Notes: generated from the letters alone by a model not told the origin. Positions 49,486 through 62,099 are shown, counted from the first letter of the stretch. The stretch is 64,000 bases of DNA from Phoronis australis (GCA_002633005.1 NMRA01000321.1:447131-511130); one strand, 5' to 3'. Translations and numbers: made by a program.

Positions 49486-49567
49486 AAACATGTGCAGCTG
49501 GATGTATTTTTGCAATGAAAAAGTTGAAACATGTGCAGCTGGATGTATTTTTGCAATGAAAAAGTTG
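49486..49567. repeat. 41-bp perfect tandem duplication
   Basis: Two adjacent identical copies of a 41-bp unit beginning AAACATGTGCAGCTGGATGT. Identity suggests a recent event or an assembly slip. Confidence 0.95.
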
Positions 49568-50776
49568 AAGACACGTGATCTGTTGTTAACTGAAAAGTAA
49601 TTTGCTAAGTTGAGCTCATTGCAAAAAAACTGGTTGCATAGTCAGTTATCTAGATTTTGGGCGTTCCAGACAGCCATACGCCTTTTATTATGGTAACTCT
49701 CATTTATTATCATAATGCAGCTTTTAAATATAATAATGCAATAATGTGGGTATCCCATTGATCAGATCATGGCTGAAAACAATGGAAATTACGCACAGGA
49801 AAACGCGATTAAAACGTTAACGTATGAGGTGAAATCTGAGGATGAGTCCAAGTTTTGCTTTACTTAGAGAAAGCAATCAGCAGTAGAGAGAAAAGATATA
49901 GAATTTGCACAAAAGAGGCACATCTGAAAAGTTGTACAACATATTAAGGACAGCGTGCAGCGGCTAAAACACCTTTATGACAGTAGAAATGTACATGTAT
50001 GTATTGTTCGAAAAAATGTTGTTACCCGTTTTTTCTTAGCCTACCGGTGTTGGAAAATTGGCGTTTGGCTGATCTACTGCTAAAATTGAAGTGCTCTCTT
50101 GTGAGTCGGCATAAGGCGATTACTTCACCTGACCTGAACAGTTTTCCCCCCCGTTTATTCCTCTATCAACCGGTTTTCGCTGCCACGAGGTTGAGTGGAT
50201 GTCACAACAAATTGTCGGAACAGTTTTGATTTCGTTATATGTTTTTAGTATTTTTAAGATCAGCAAACGGTGGTTTAGATCAAAGTTTGTTGCTGCGAAG
50301 CTATCACCATGTTCCAAGAGATGTATAATAGGACGGCGCGTGCGCGTGTCACTAGCGTAGTTTTCAAAACGATTACAGAGTTTCTTTGGGTTCGTGATGA
50401 GGCTACTGTATTGTAGAAGGCCTACTTAATTAATGACTGGGGTATGCTATAACACCATATGTTGGTGTTTTTCATGAAAATGCGTATTTTAGATATAAAA
50501 ATGTTGGCACCATACTAGGCATTTAATACTGAGCGTATCGTCATTAAGAACGAAGCTCCGCAAAATACCAATAATTTTATTTAAGTATACATCCGCCATG
50601 ATAATTATTAAATTTCTTAAATAAACACACTTTTCCTGGGCATATCAAGGAATATTTGTTAGTCAGCAAATAAAACATCTACAGGAGTCTATCCGTTGTT
50701 AAAGTTATAATAGTCCCATTTTTGTAGAATCAATATAGTTCGATACCGGGTTGTCGTTAACACAAACTTTGTCGAC

Positions 50777-50882
50777 AACCCGACAGGACTTTTTGTTTGA
50801 AAGCTTCATACAAACTTGCTCGTAGTTTTGATACTGCGAGCAAGTTTGTATTAAGGTGTCAAACAAAAAGTCAAGTCGGGTT
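50777..50882. repeat. Foldback element, 46-bp arms
   Basis: The left arm (AACCCGACAGGACTTTTTGT start) and right arm (ACAAAAAGTCAAGTCGGGTT end) pair over about 46 bp with a few mismatches around a 14-bp loop. It is MITE-like. Target duplications are not evident. Confidence 0.85.
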
Positions 50883-51202
50883 TTCAACTATTTTCGTAGG
50901 GCGTGTATTTTTCTTTTTTCCATCAGTCAAAAAATATTTGTTCAAATATTGGACACGTTGCTTACTATTCAATAAAATATGGCGAAATAAATGCTAATTA
51001 TCCAGAATTTATGTTAAATTCAGTAAATTGGTTCAATATTTTATTGATTTTTCATGAGCATTAAAAGGTGCTCCCTGCCCAAAGCAAATTCCATATACAG
51101 CACAGTGAAATTGATATTATTTATTTTCGCAGCTAAAAGGCATACTCATGACCAAGTTTCTCGACAGGTGTTGGTCAACACGGTGCAATCGTTGACTATA
51201 AG

Positions 51203-51292
51203 AGGCTGATCGGTCTCCACGGCAAACTAGCCGGTTTCTACTGCTCAAGGCTGATCGGTCTCCACGGCAAACTAGCCGGTTTCTACTGCTCA
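51203..51292. repeat. 45-bp perfect tandem duplication
   Basis: Two identical adjacent copies of a 45-bp unit beginning AGGCTGATCGGTCTCCACGG. It sits about 35 bp upstream of the start codon of the TSP1-TLDc gene, so it lies in that gene's promoter or 5' UTR. Confidence 0.95.
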
Positions 51293-51326
51293 AGCACTGC
51301 ACAATAATACGTTAAAGAAAGGAGAG

Positions 51327-54300
51327 ATGAAGTCTTTGCTGAGTTTGATCATTTTGGTATGTATTGAACTAGGTATTATACAGTACAAGCGTTCTCCATT
51401 CAATTTCTTTTATGAGAATGATTATTGTTTAGAATATACACGTACACGCATTTACTTATGTTCTTCTCGTCGAGTGTTTTAATCAGTTCAGACCATCAAT
51501 TAAAATATTAACCATCTCGCGATTTTTAATCATTAATGTATGTGTGTTGTTTGCTCTTAATTTTTAAAAGACATTGAAGAATCAGAAAATGAACTGCAAT
51601 CGTTTAAAGTTCGCCATTTGACAAAAATGACTAAATTTATTTTGTGAAGTTTGATAAAAGGAATAAAGAGAAAGGGCGCTTATAAATAGTTAGACTTTAA
51701 TTGTTTTTCCAAACTTTGATCTAAAATTGAGAAGTGGTGATTTCTGCAGAAAGTTTACTTTTTGCTACTAATTATTCGGAAGTTATGCAATTCCCTATAT
51801 TCCACTGTTAAATTAAAACAAAAATAAGGGCAGCACATTACATTGAAAATATAATTGATTATAAACTGAAAATATATGTTGACTTGGTCTTCGCGAACAC
51901 CTTATGGCGGAAATGTCACGACGGGCTTGGTTCACGTTATTTAGTACTTGAACTAAAGATTCTAGAAAAAGGTACCGTCAAATTTGAAAAAAAAAACAAG
52001 TCTTTGAAAAGCTGCTATTAAGTACGCACGTATAACGTCGTTGTTGAGACAATAACGTCTAGTACAGCCTGAGTACAGTGGGAGACATATACTTGTAGGG
52101 CTTTTCGCTGAGCGATTCAGCGGGTACGTCACCGAGACTGGAAGCCAGTGCTATTTACGACGGGCATGGAACGGAAGGGCCATTGCTTTATTATGACGGC
52201 GTCAATACCTTTAAGGCAGACATTTCTTTCTCTGTCAACAACAATCTTCCAAATCCAGCTACACTCATCCTGTCATGCGTGTAAGTTATATGAATTGTAG
52301 ATTTGAACAACCAAGTTTTGGCAGTGGGAGATAATTCAACGGATGTAGAAGTAACATGGTTCCACGTGATCACTGCAATGGGCCTACCTGAGCGGCCAGG
52401 TACAAGGTGTACAGAATTTTGCCAAAGAAAATGCGAGTCTTTAAATTAAAATTTGAATTGGTATTCGTAACAAATAATGATCAGCATAGACGCAAAAACG
52501 TCTAGATACATGTACTCTCTTAACGTCTGACGCTCACTAACACTATAGCCACTGGTCGGTTTGTGACTGGTCTTCATAACAAGTCACGTAATATAATTCG
52601 CAAGAGCAGCGCTACCTGTTAGCTACAAACCCTTTGGTCGATTGAGAGTGCCTTTCCAGAAGAGAAAAATCCCCGACTCCAATTTCCTGTATTTCAATCT
52701 GTCAAGCGTTTGTGGTTTTGGCTTGAGTTGTTAAGATGCAAACGTATCCCTCTACAGCTTTTCTGGTGGTAAGTTTTGTATTTTTTAAAATGTTCAAAGA
52801 TAATTTACTTGTATGTTTAGGATGAGGAAATCTGTTTCCAAGAAACTGAGTCATTTCAAACACAACGAGGTCTTCGTTCAGAAACACGTGTTCGAGATCG
52901 CTGGTAACACTGAGCTGGAGAAAACCCAAAAATTCGCTTTCTCAGTGCAGATCAATGAGCATAGCGGTTTCAAGGGGCATATGCAATGCAGTGCCGACCT
53001 GAGCTTTGAGAACGAATATGGAAGAAACCTACACAAAACCATGATGTTGAAGAACCCTCCACGCATTTACGTCTACTCTGTGTCCGGTGAGTACAAGAAA
53101 TGTATTGACAAATACTTTAAGTAGTACTTGCAATATGATAGTTCTGGTCAAAATGTTTGATTGTCGTTAAAAACGACTCTACATACTAACATAATAAATG
53201 ACAAATAGATTTCCAACATTAATGAAAGAAAATAACGTCCTGTTTAATGTTGTCAACCCTCAAATGTTGAAGACTATTATTGTGTCTGTTGAACCAACAA
53301 GCTTGACTAATATTTGAGGTAAATCAATAGATTTGTGCAAAAGGCAGTCCGAGTGTAAACATGACACACGGAGCAGAGGCTGAGGAGAAGCTGACGCTAG
53401 AGGGAGCGCGGTTCATAACTGAATCACCGCCTCGATCACAGATAAAATCTGGCATAAAACGGCGAGAATTGGCAATTTGCAATCAACTCACAAAAGACAT
53501 CGATCATTGTTGCTTTATAGACCTGACCAAAGCTAATAGTTTCAAGAAATAGATCCCGTCTACCCAAAATGTTTTCCGGACATCGAACAGATGTCCCCTA
53601 AAACCTGCGTAACCAGATGACATCTTACTACAGCACACATCACGAATTTTTGGCCGACCGGTCGGAAATTGGTCGACGACCGGCCGTCGACCGGTCGTCT
53701 AGCCGACCAGCAGCCGACCAACAACGGTCGGCTAGGAGCCGTCTGCTTAGTCGCCTCTGTGGTCGGCACTTGGGTCGGCTAATTGGTCGCCTAGCGTAGA
53801 CGACCAATTCGGATTAAGCGTGTCCTTGGTCGGCAATTACCATTTTATGACCTAGCGGGTGAACTTTGGACAAACAAACATCTAACTGGTCGCTGTTCGT
53901 TTACCAGTGGCAACTCCGGTCTTGACATCGGTTTATCAAATTTTGTTCAACTATTGAATGGAGGTAAAATCGAATCAACCTACAAATACGAAGTGCGTGG
54001 CATTACNGAACGAATATGGAAGAAACCTACACAAAACCATGATGTTGAAGAACTCTCCACGTATTTACGTCTACTCTGTGTCCGGTGAGTACAAGAAATG
54101 TATTGACATATACTTTAAGTAGTACTTGCAATATGATAGTTCTAGTCAAAATATTTGATTATCGTTAAAAACGACTCTACATACTAACATAATAAATGAC
54201 AAATAGATTTCCAACATTAATGAAAGAAAATAACGTCCTATTTTATGTTGTCAACCCTCAAATGTTGAAGGCTATTATTGTGTCTGTTGAACCAACAAGC

Positions 54301-57300
54301 TTGACTAATATTTGAGGTAAATCAATAGATTTGTGCAAAGGCAGTCCGAGTGTAAACATCACACACGGAGCAGAGGCTGAGGAGAAGCTGACGCTAGAGG
54401 GAGCGCGGTTCATAATCACCGCCTCGATTACAGATAAAATCTGGCATAAAACGGCGAGAATTGGCAATTTGCAATCAACTCACAAAAGACATCGATCTTT
54501 GTTGCTTTATAGAACTGACCAAAGCTAATAGTTTCAAGAAATAGATCCCGTACCTACCCAAAATGTTTTCCGGACATCGAACAGATGTCCCCTAAAACCT
54601 GCGTGACCAGATGACATCTTACTATTTCAGTGAATGGATATTGGAGTGAGTGGAGCTCGGAAGACCTCAGATGCCGTGTAACTTGCGGCAACGGGGAGAC
54701 GTACAAGACAAGAACCTGCACCAGGCCAGCACCTGTGGGTAATGGCAAGGATTGTTCGGGAAATTCGACTGAGGGTTGCTCAACTCGAGTTTGTCTAGGT
54801 AAGTCTAATGAAAACTTAACGCCTGTGCGAGAAATGACGAGAATTGAAGACTGTTGACCACGGGTTGGTTTCATGAAAGTGGCTTATGACTTCAGACAAA
54901 AATTTGGTCTCACGATCCCACACAATTGGTGAAATATGGTAATTATGAGCGCATCTTGCACGCGAAATAATTTAGAGATGAAACTATCTCAGCAACTATC
55001 AGTCAAGTGTTTAAATTTTTTGTTCAGGTGAAATTAACTGATTTTTCAGAAATATTGTTGTGTGCACGGTAATGCCAAATTTCTGAATTTCATGAAACAG
55101 AGCACTGGGCCAAGTTGCAGTTATGATCGATAGCAACGACGACATCGCGTTCATATTGTTTCAACATTTGAACTAAACAATACGCAACCCAGCAAGTCAA
55201 CTTATACAACACAAAAGCTTGTCTACTTAAATAAAAAAAAAACAATTTCAACAGTTCACCAGTTCGTTCTGTGCCTACATATGAGTTCCTGAGCCACAGC
55301 AAAAGCCAACATTCTGTCAAACTTGAAATAGTGCGGTGATCTAATCTAAGAACTATGATTTTAGACAATATTATCAACGTATTAATAATGACGGACTCTG
55401 AAACTAGCTCAGGTGTATTTTGTTTACCCAGATACTGACAATCTAGAACAAACTTTGAAACCATAGAATTGCAAGGTATAAAATGGTCGCCAATTTCGAG
55501 GTCCAACTGCATCTCTACAACCGAATATATGGTCTGTGCACTGATAAGCCGTAAAATGTAACAATTTCGTAAAATGTAACAGCTGTTACATTTTATGTCG
55601 TTGTTGCATTTTACGTTCACAAGCCTCTCCTAAAATGTACTGGCGAGAAATGTACCATTGTTACATTTTACGAAACCAAAGTCATATTGCAAAGAAAATT
55701 ACCAAAATCACGAACAAGTGGTATCTGACACGGCTGGGGAGTACTGTTGTCTTCTTTTGGGCGACGGGTGCATCCTGAAAAATGATGTTCTTCTGTAACC
55801 GTTTAGAGGGTGTGCTCGGACAAAAAGTGACCCATTTAGAGACTAATTTGTGTAAAAATGTTCGCATAGTTCGAAAAAAATGACGCCATTTTGGAGAGTA
55901 TTTTGTCTGTGAAAAGCACCCTTTCAGGCGGCACTTTTTGTACACCTATCCTAGAGGAATGCCAATGCCGTCGGGGCTGACACGATATGAATTTGGTTAC
56001 CTATTATGATTATTATTTGTTTTACACTACTATTACTACTATTACTACTAATACTCGTTTTCGTTTTCGTTATTATTATTATTGTTATTAATATTTTTAA
56101 AATTTATTGAACGAGGGCTTAATACATGTTTAGCAAAGTTTTAATACATCATGATTCTCAAAGGTTTTATAATCATCTCATTTATGGTTCGAAGTTTTCA
56201 CCGGGGTTTCCATAGTGGACAGCGAGTGCCGTTCCAAAAGAATTTTAAAGGGTTTCCTACGTTCAGCCTTAACGATATTGTGAGAAACGTCTTGACAGCT
56301 GTGGATGCAGAGTAGACCTACTTTTTGGAAACGAGGAGGTTGAGATTTAAAATCTTGTTTAGACGTGCGCCAACTTCAAATGTTGATTATTTCTGAACTA
56401 TCGGAAAGCACTGTGTTGTTTTGTAAATATCAATCATTAGTTTGCCACGAAGAACTGAATTCAGATAGCAATATTTTACTCGCGACTTACATGTACATGT
56501 ACATCTAAACGTGAGGATACCCACAGTGTAATGAGTTTTGTCTCTTGTTGAAAACATTCATTTTCAAAGAACTGGGGATCGTTTGACGATGATATGCAAT
56601 TGCGTTAAGTTGAACTCTGGAGGCGGACATTTTTCGAGAACTAACGACTAGTTGGCTGCGGTCACCGGGTCACCTGGTAACGGACATTCAAAACACGCAA
56701 CGATTTGATGTAGAACGGGCCCCAACATTCTTAGAAAAACACAGTAATATAAAATAGTGATTTGAACAAACTTTCTCTGAAAGTTGATTGTATGGAACAA
56801 AAACGGCCAACGGTGAAGCCAGCGATGTTTAATATGAACTTTTAATGCAATGTATCAATAGGGTTAATAAAACCAAATTCCCTTATCTGGGAGCTGCAAC
56901 ACAAAGAATGGCGCCTCATGAGACACGTGACTTCACGTCCATTGATAATAGAATTCCAATCTTCGTCTTTATTTATATGTACTTCAAACTGACGATCATT
57001 GACCAAAAAGCAATTTTAATAGAAAGAGAAAGTCCATGCATTTGTAGTCCGAAAGGCCAACAGTCAGATTTTTTGGACTACTGCTCCTATAAACTATCGA
57101 CCTAATCCAGGTTTGAGCAAAATGATCATGTCATTTGAGAGTGCAAAATTTCTTTCAATTTCCATAGCTAGGCATCCCATTTTGAAGTATACTCGGTCAC
57201 GGCTTGATATGTCGTTACCACAACTATTTCAGACAGGTTTGACATCATTTGAGCAATGATATTTCTTTCAGCTTTTAAGCTGTATAAAACACGCTACCAT

Positions 57301-58528
57301 GCCTCCACTTTTTAAACTACATGTACATGTATTAACTCGCTCTTCTCAAGGGCGATACTCTGCTGTTAAATTGGCAAAATCTGTCAACCTTCTGGCAAAT
57401 ACAAAATGCAAAGGCGTGCTTATATTTCCTCCCGCCACGATGTCCACGAAATTGTAATTCGTAACAAAGGTGGTAGAAAGAACATGTCGGCATCAGAAAC
57501 ATTTGTTTTGCTACTTTTGTGTGGAGCAGGGCAATTACTGCATTAGCGATGACTCCAAGGCAATAAAACACTGGTTGAAATAGGCCAAACTATCGCGGAC
57601 TAAAACGGGTGTTTTTTGCTATCAAATTGGCTTCCGAAATTAAATTATTCATGGTTTCAGCACGTGCTGTGCTCCCCTTCGTCATTTTGTAGAGGCTAAA
57701 TCTCACGCCTGTTCTATGTGAAAATAATTTAGCTACATCTGCCATTTTGGATGCGTAAAGCAGTTTCTTTATGACATTTTATCACTCTGTAATTGAAAAG
57801 TTAACGTGGAAAACTGGTCATTCATCAAGTTCTTTTGATTTGATGTTGCTTTAAAGGATGAGGTATGAATTATCATTTCTGATTGTTGCAGCTACTACTG
57901 TACACATACATGTACCTGTGGTCAAATTATTGTGTCATTGTGCCTGTCATGACTTTGATAACTCTTCTGGAATCAAACCGTTTGCGGTGCACTGTGGACT
58001 CTTATTAATGCTTCGCGTAGCTTGAACAGGTTGTGCTATAATATTTCAGCTGAGCCAAGTTTGATCACAGAAGAATCTTTGAATTGGATTGCCCAGTGGT
58101 TACCTGACGTAACCTTTAAGAGAATTTATCGATCAACTGAGGACGGGTTGAACAAGAATGCGTTTCTAAGTGCGGCAGAGGTCCAACCTCCTACTATAGT
58201 GATCGGAAAGGATTCGAACACTGGCGTATATTACGGGGGCTACACCACGCTTTTGTGGTTCCCTTCAGTGCTTAAGAGATACGACGAAAATGCGTTCATA
58301 TTTAAAATCAATTGCACTGGAAATGGAAATTGCACAGCTTCCCAATTCATGTTCGGCGGCACATCATCGGATAAAAATATTGTGAATGGGGCGCTCCCAT
58401 CTTTTACGAGCCAGCTCGACTTCAATGGCAACAAAGAATGCGTTGCTGGAGTTCTGTACGGACTTGGATATGAAAACCTTGGCTGCAGTGGAAACTGGGA
58501 CATCATTGAAGCCTACCAAGTGAAATAA
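51327..58528 (+). CDS. Secreted TSP1-TLDc-like protein
   Basis: Five phase-matched exons (51327-51372, 52121-52280, 52821-53086, 54631-54798, 58050-58528) encode about 372 residues. Exon 1 encodes a hydrophobic signal peptide (MKSLLSLIILVCIELA). Residues 17-157 are beta-rich and hold two cysteines (ATLILSC and HMQCSADL), possibly an Ig-like or other sandwich fold, unrecognised. Residues 158-213 are one thrombospondin type 1 repeat. Residues 214-372 resemble a TLDc domain (FKRIYRSTEDGLNKNAF, GVYYGGYTTLLWF) and carry two N-C-T sequons and extra cysteines, fitting secretion. Further symmetrical phase-1 exons could lie in the long 54799-58049 intron. The exon-1 donor (CTAG|GTATTA) is the weakest call, chosen because it alone gives the required phase. 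Confidence 0.75.
53010..54624. repeat. 0.6-kb direct duplication meeting an N
   Basis: Copy 1 (53010-53630) and copy 2 (54008-54624) are near-identical over about 620 bp, differing by scattered substitutions and a 5-bp indel near 53421. Copy 2 starts immediately after the N at 54007 inside the exon sequence GAACGAATATGG. Copy 1 stops just before the position where copy 2 runs into the TSP1 acceptor. The duplicated exon end (54008-54084) is therefore truncated and not a usable exon. Confidence 0.95.
53645..53820. repeat. GGTCG/CGACC-rich foldback cluster
   Basis: Many inverted short words (GGCCGACCGGTCGG, GGTCGACGACCGGCCGTCGA and similar) are packed together, producing several possible hairpins. 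It is part of the 376-bp stretch that separates the two copies of the duplicated block and is absent from copy 2. Confidence 0.8.
54631..54798 (+). CDS. TSP1-repeat exon
   Basis: The acceptor TATTTCAG and donor CTAG|GTAAGT bound this exon, which is phase 1 at both ends and so forms a shuffling-competent module. It has the W-x2-W motif (YWSEWS), the RTCTRP strand motif and six cysteines, as in group-1 thrombospondin repeats. These mediate matrix, glycan or protein binding on extracellular proteins. Confidence 0.92.
55552..55680. repeat. Repeated TAAAATGTAACA words, both orientations
   Basis: The motif CGTAAAATGTAACA occurs directly and inverted at least five times, with a central palindrome (GTAACAGCTGTTAC). 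It is intronic. Old repeat or foldback DNA. Confidence 0.7.
56028..56100. repeat. ATT-type microsatellite
   Basis: Imperfect runs of TAC/TAT and ATT triplets and CGTTTT units, in the last intron of the TSP1-TLDc gene. Confidence 0.8.
58050..58528 (+). CDS. TLDc-like terminal exon
   Basis: Entered in phase 1 after ATATTTCAG and ending at TAA (58526-58528). The order of motifs follows TLDc: LLxR-type strand (TFKRIYRSTEDG), an aliphatic strand before the hairpin (PTIVIGKDSNTGVYYGGYTT), LLWFPS, then F-I-F, and a C-terminal VLYGLGYENLGCSGNWDIIE. Cysteines in INCTGNGNCTASQ, KECVAG and LGCSG are not typical of cytosolic TLDc proteins. Confidence 0.75.
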
Positions 58529-61500
58529 GCGCTTGTTAGTAACAAGATATACATGTACATTAGTTGAGGGAAATTTCAGAATACACACAATTTGTAAACG
58601 GTTTATTTAGAAAATAATTATCTCAAAGAAACGCTGTTTGAAAGTAAAGCAGTGTGTACAGTTTTGAAAACAAACAGTCAGCAAATAGTAGCGTGACCAC
58701 ATCTGAAGACAGTTGCTTCATAAACCGACTGGTCCTACATACAGGTTTCAAGTCACCGCTTACATTGCCTTGGTGGTTACGTCTAAAATCTAACATGCAA
58801 AACACACTATATATTATACTTTAAAAAAGCCTAATTTCAACGGAGTTTTTGTTATTTTAGATGCATTAGGCTAACCAGGTAGTCCTAGCAAAGCTTAAAT
58901 GATAGCTGATGTCGCATTTTCGCGTCATGTTGCGTCGCCGCGAGATCCCTGCACAAACAACAAAAGGCCGACAACAGTTGTATTGAATAGAGGTCTGTTG
59001 GGTGTCATAGGCAGCGGTAATTCTCGCGGTGACGTAGACAAATAGAACCAATACGTTCGTTACATTTGACAAATTATGGCACGAGTGGGTACAGAGTGAT
59101 GCTCTTAATATATAGTAGAATCCAAATTTTTCAGGTGTTACCGTTCAAGATAGGTTTTAATAGATGTGACCATCGGTCAAGTGGTCTGTTCTGGAAGAGT
59201 TTGTCCAGGAGGATAATTCCACAAAGCAGTCTCTGTTTCAATTGTTGTAACGCTGCATGGAGCAGGGCTGGCGCTGTTAAGATTTTGGAGTTTAAAGATA
59301 AAAACGATGCAATCTGAAGTCGAATAGCTTAGCATCAAAAATATATAGTATAGCCTGTTGTTTCACTGTGGCATTACTAGACGGGGATCGTAAAGACAAT
59401 TTTGGCAGTGTAGCATTAACATAATTATACATTATAACAATGCGCTTAGTAATTTCTCTAACGTAGTATTGTATACAAACGTTGCGATCGAAATGGTCTT
59501 GACTTGGTTTCAGGTATACGCTGGGGTAAAATTTCTGGTTTGATATTCATTGTAAATGTACTGTTACTGGAGTACTTTTTCAAAAATAGACTACCAAGTT
59601 TGGGATCATGGTTTACTTGCCCTTCTATAACGTGTATTGCGGGTTTTACTTCATATACTTGGAGGTATATATTTAAATAAATACATGTAAATGTATACAT
59701 CACGTGGGTTCCATGGCTTGTCTCTTCATTTTTTAATGCTGGTCCAGACCTTCAACGACGCCTTCGTCACTTCTACCTGTAAAAGCGTAAAGACAGAGCG
59801 TGAAAGTCAATATTCATTTTTTTTGATTTTATATGATTGCAAGTAAGCCTTGATTTTGTTAGCTGTCAGTTGGTCTGTCTGTCAGACACCGACTGCTGAC
59901 GGAGGAGGACTGGGGTTTTTCCTTGTGTAAATTTGGTAACTGTCTCTTGTACAGACCATCAAACTGGATACAATGACGTCATCTGTAAGAGCATAATTCT
60001 CAACTGACCTTAACCGAATTCCATTGATCGTCCTTACTACTTAGAGAAACTGAGCAGTTCTATGATTGGTAAAATGTTCGCTCTCGCTAGAATACCCTTG
60101 AAGAAGTTGATCATGGCCTCTGTAGGCACTGTACACTGCATTGGTCTTGCTTTGCACACATCGCTGGAATTGCTGCCTTTTTTACATCAAGCAGAAAATG
60201 TACAAACTGGATCAAAACCTGTGGGCTATTTCATCTCAAAAACGCTACACATCATCGAACAAACGTTATCCTGTCCCAGAATTTTGGCCCTTTCACGTCT
60301 ACTGAAAATGAAGCCAATTACACTAGTCTTTCCTGTCGATACTCAACACGAGCCAACACTAAAGATTTCGAAGGCGCGTGACTTATCGGCTGTTGATTTC
60401 GCAAACATGCTGCCATCCAATCAGATTTTTGGTAATTTTGAATTTTTTGACGTCTACCTGAACTTAAAGCAGATTCAGCAGTTGCAATTACCAACCATGG
60501 TAGAGGGAGCGGTCGATTTGAAGTAAGACGAATCTACAAATTAACTAGTGGATTTTCCCATTCACAACACATTCCAAAGCACAATCAAACCTAGCTGGTT
60601 CCCGAAGCCTACGTATACCTACACTATTTTAGACAAGTATGGAAAAATGTGGAGTTTGAAAATTAATGACCAATCAATCGTTTTACTATACAGAATGAGG
60701 GAAGTTTACATGTACATGTACGTATATACCCAAAACATGCCGAGAGTGGCGTACATGAAGTAATATCCCACGAGACCGAAGGTCGAGCTCGATACGAGGA
60801 ATGTCTAGTGGGATATTACTTCATGCACGCCAATCGAGGTACGTTTTGTATCTATCCCATACGACTCGAATTCCTAAGTTTCTTTCATTTTTCCGCAGAT
60901 TTTTTAAATACTCTACTCATACTGTTCAATCCCATCCTATATGTATGTACTTGCGCGTTAGATTACAAGTTTCCTCTAGTAAAAGAAACACTTTTAAATG
61001 TAACGATGTATTACTTGAAAAAAGATAAAGAATATAGAAACAACGGTGTAACTTTGCACCGAACTTTTAACATCTTCTGAAAATAGTTAAATGACAACAA
61101 TATTTGATACTGTAGTTACCGAAGCCGGAATCGGTGCCTGAGTTGCAGACGATATCATTAACCTGGTTCCCGGGCCTCACAAGATGACGTCTTGTTTACC
61201 GTCTTAATCGGTCTCTATCCACATCGTCTCTTATACGGTAGACCTCACCTTGCCGAGAGGTGTCGCCTTAACCTGTGAGGAAGGTAAGAAACGACGCAGC
61301 GACGTCAGTGGTTCGTCTGCAGAGTTAATGCCGCTATATAGCGGTGCATCGTTCTTGCTTGTCCGAGCTAGCTATGAAGCTAAGAATAAAGCGTGTATAT
61401 CGTTTTTTCGACTTCCTCGAGAGTCCGAAATGCTTAGAACTGGCTCGCGGTAGTGAAAAATGAAAGGTACGCTGATAATAGCAAGTATGAGGCCGTGAAA

Positions 61501-62099
61501 CATCTCCGTGTCTGTTGCCGGTATTTCGTCGACAAGGTTCTCTGAAGCTCCGGCTTACCAAAGAACTATCCATACGTTCCGTTGTCTGTGCATGTCCCCG
61601 GCGCCTCTCTAGTATTTCTTGATCAGTGTACTCCGGTTCGAACTGATAGCCTGTGAAACCTAACGATCCGACCCGTGAAGTCTCCGTCGGATGACTGGCT
61701 CTTGACTAAGTCGGGATTGGCGCCCGGCGAGTTGCCATGTATTCTGCGTTCTGTTTCAAAATGAATTATTCTCTACCTAACCAATGCTTATACAAAACTG
61801 AAACAAAGTCTGTCTCATTATATACAATTTGTAATGCCTTTGCAGTATTCATGAGTGCAAATGTTGAGAAGCCAGCAGTGAATAAACCACTGCGTTACCG
61901 GCTTGCCGTGAACAAAGGTAATTGACCGGGCACCGAGGCCGTGTGAGCACATGCTAATTCATTGTTTGCTGACAGAAGGCTGTTGTGAAACAATTACTCG
62001 ATTTTACATGCTATTTTCACATGTTAGGGGAATCCTTATTTAGAAATACAAATGCATTATTCAAATCATTGTTAATGTACAACCTTTGGCATGACGGTC
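58529..62099. other. No gene recognised; foldback at 60747-60832
   Basis: A plus-strand open frame at 60062-60526 is the longest but matches nothing I know and lacks splice context. On the minus strand a short frame (VEVTKASLKVWTSIKK, stop near 59736) follows an acceptor at about 59779 and might be a terminal exon, but no partner was found. Confidence 0.35.
60747..60832. repeat. Foldback element, 25-bp arms
   Basis: TGGCGTACATGAAGTAATAT (left arm start) and ATATTACTTCATGCACGCCA (right arm end) pair at 24 of 25 positions around a 36-bp core that contains the inverted words CGAGACCG and GGTCGAGCTCGA. Confidence 0.9.

Larger units (their letters stand above)
44741..51326. other. Long intergenic stretch, repeats only
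   Basis: No exon chain was recognised. Present are a small hairpin near 46447-46485, a 41-bp duplication at 49486-49567, an inverted-repeat element at 50777-50882 and a 45-bp duplication at 51203-51292. One low-confidence open frame is listed at 48648. Confidence 0.4.

Noticed and set aside
53361-53552. Duplicated open frame starting MTHGAEAEEKLTLEG
   Set aside because: Present in both copies of the duplicated block, but a 5-bp indel puts the second in another frame. It lies within the intron, so coding is unlikely.
55090-55620. 176-codon minus-strand open frame
   Set aside because: It lies in the last intron of the TSP1-TLDc gene, overlaps repeated AT-rich sequence, has no recognisable motif and shows low-complexity hydrophobic composition.
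60062-60526. 154-codon plus-strand open frame
   Set aside because: It starts with ATG and is single-exon, but no family is recognised, there is no promoter or poly(A) context, and neighbouring frames are shadows. Too weak to annotate.
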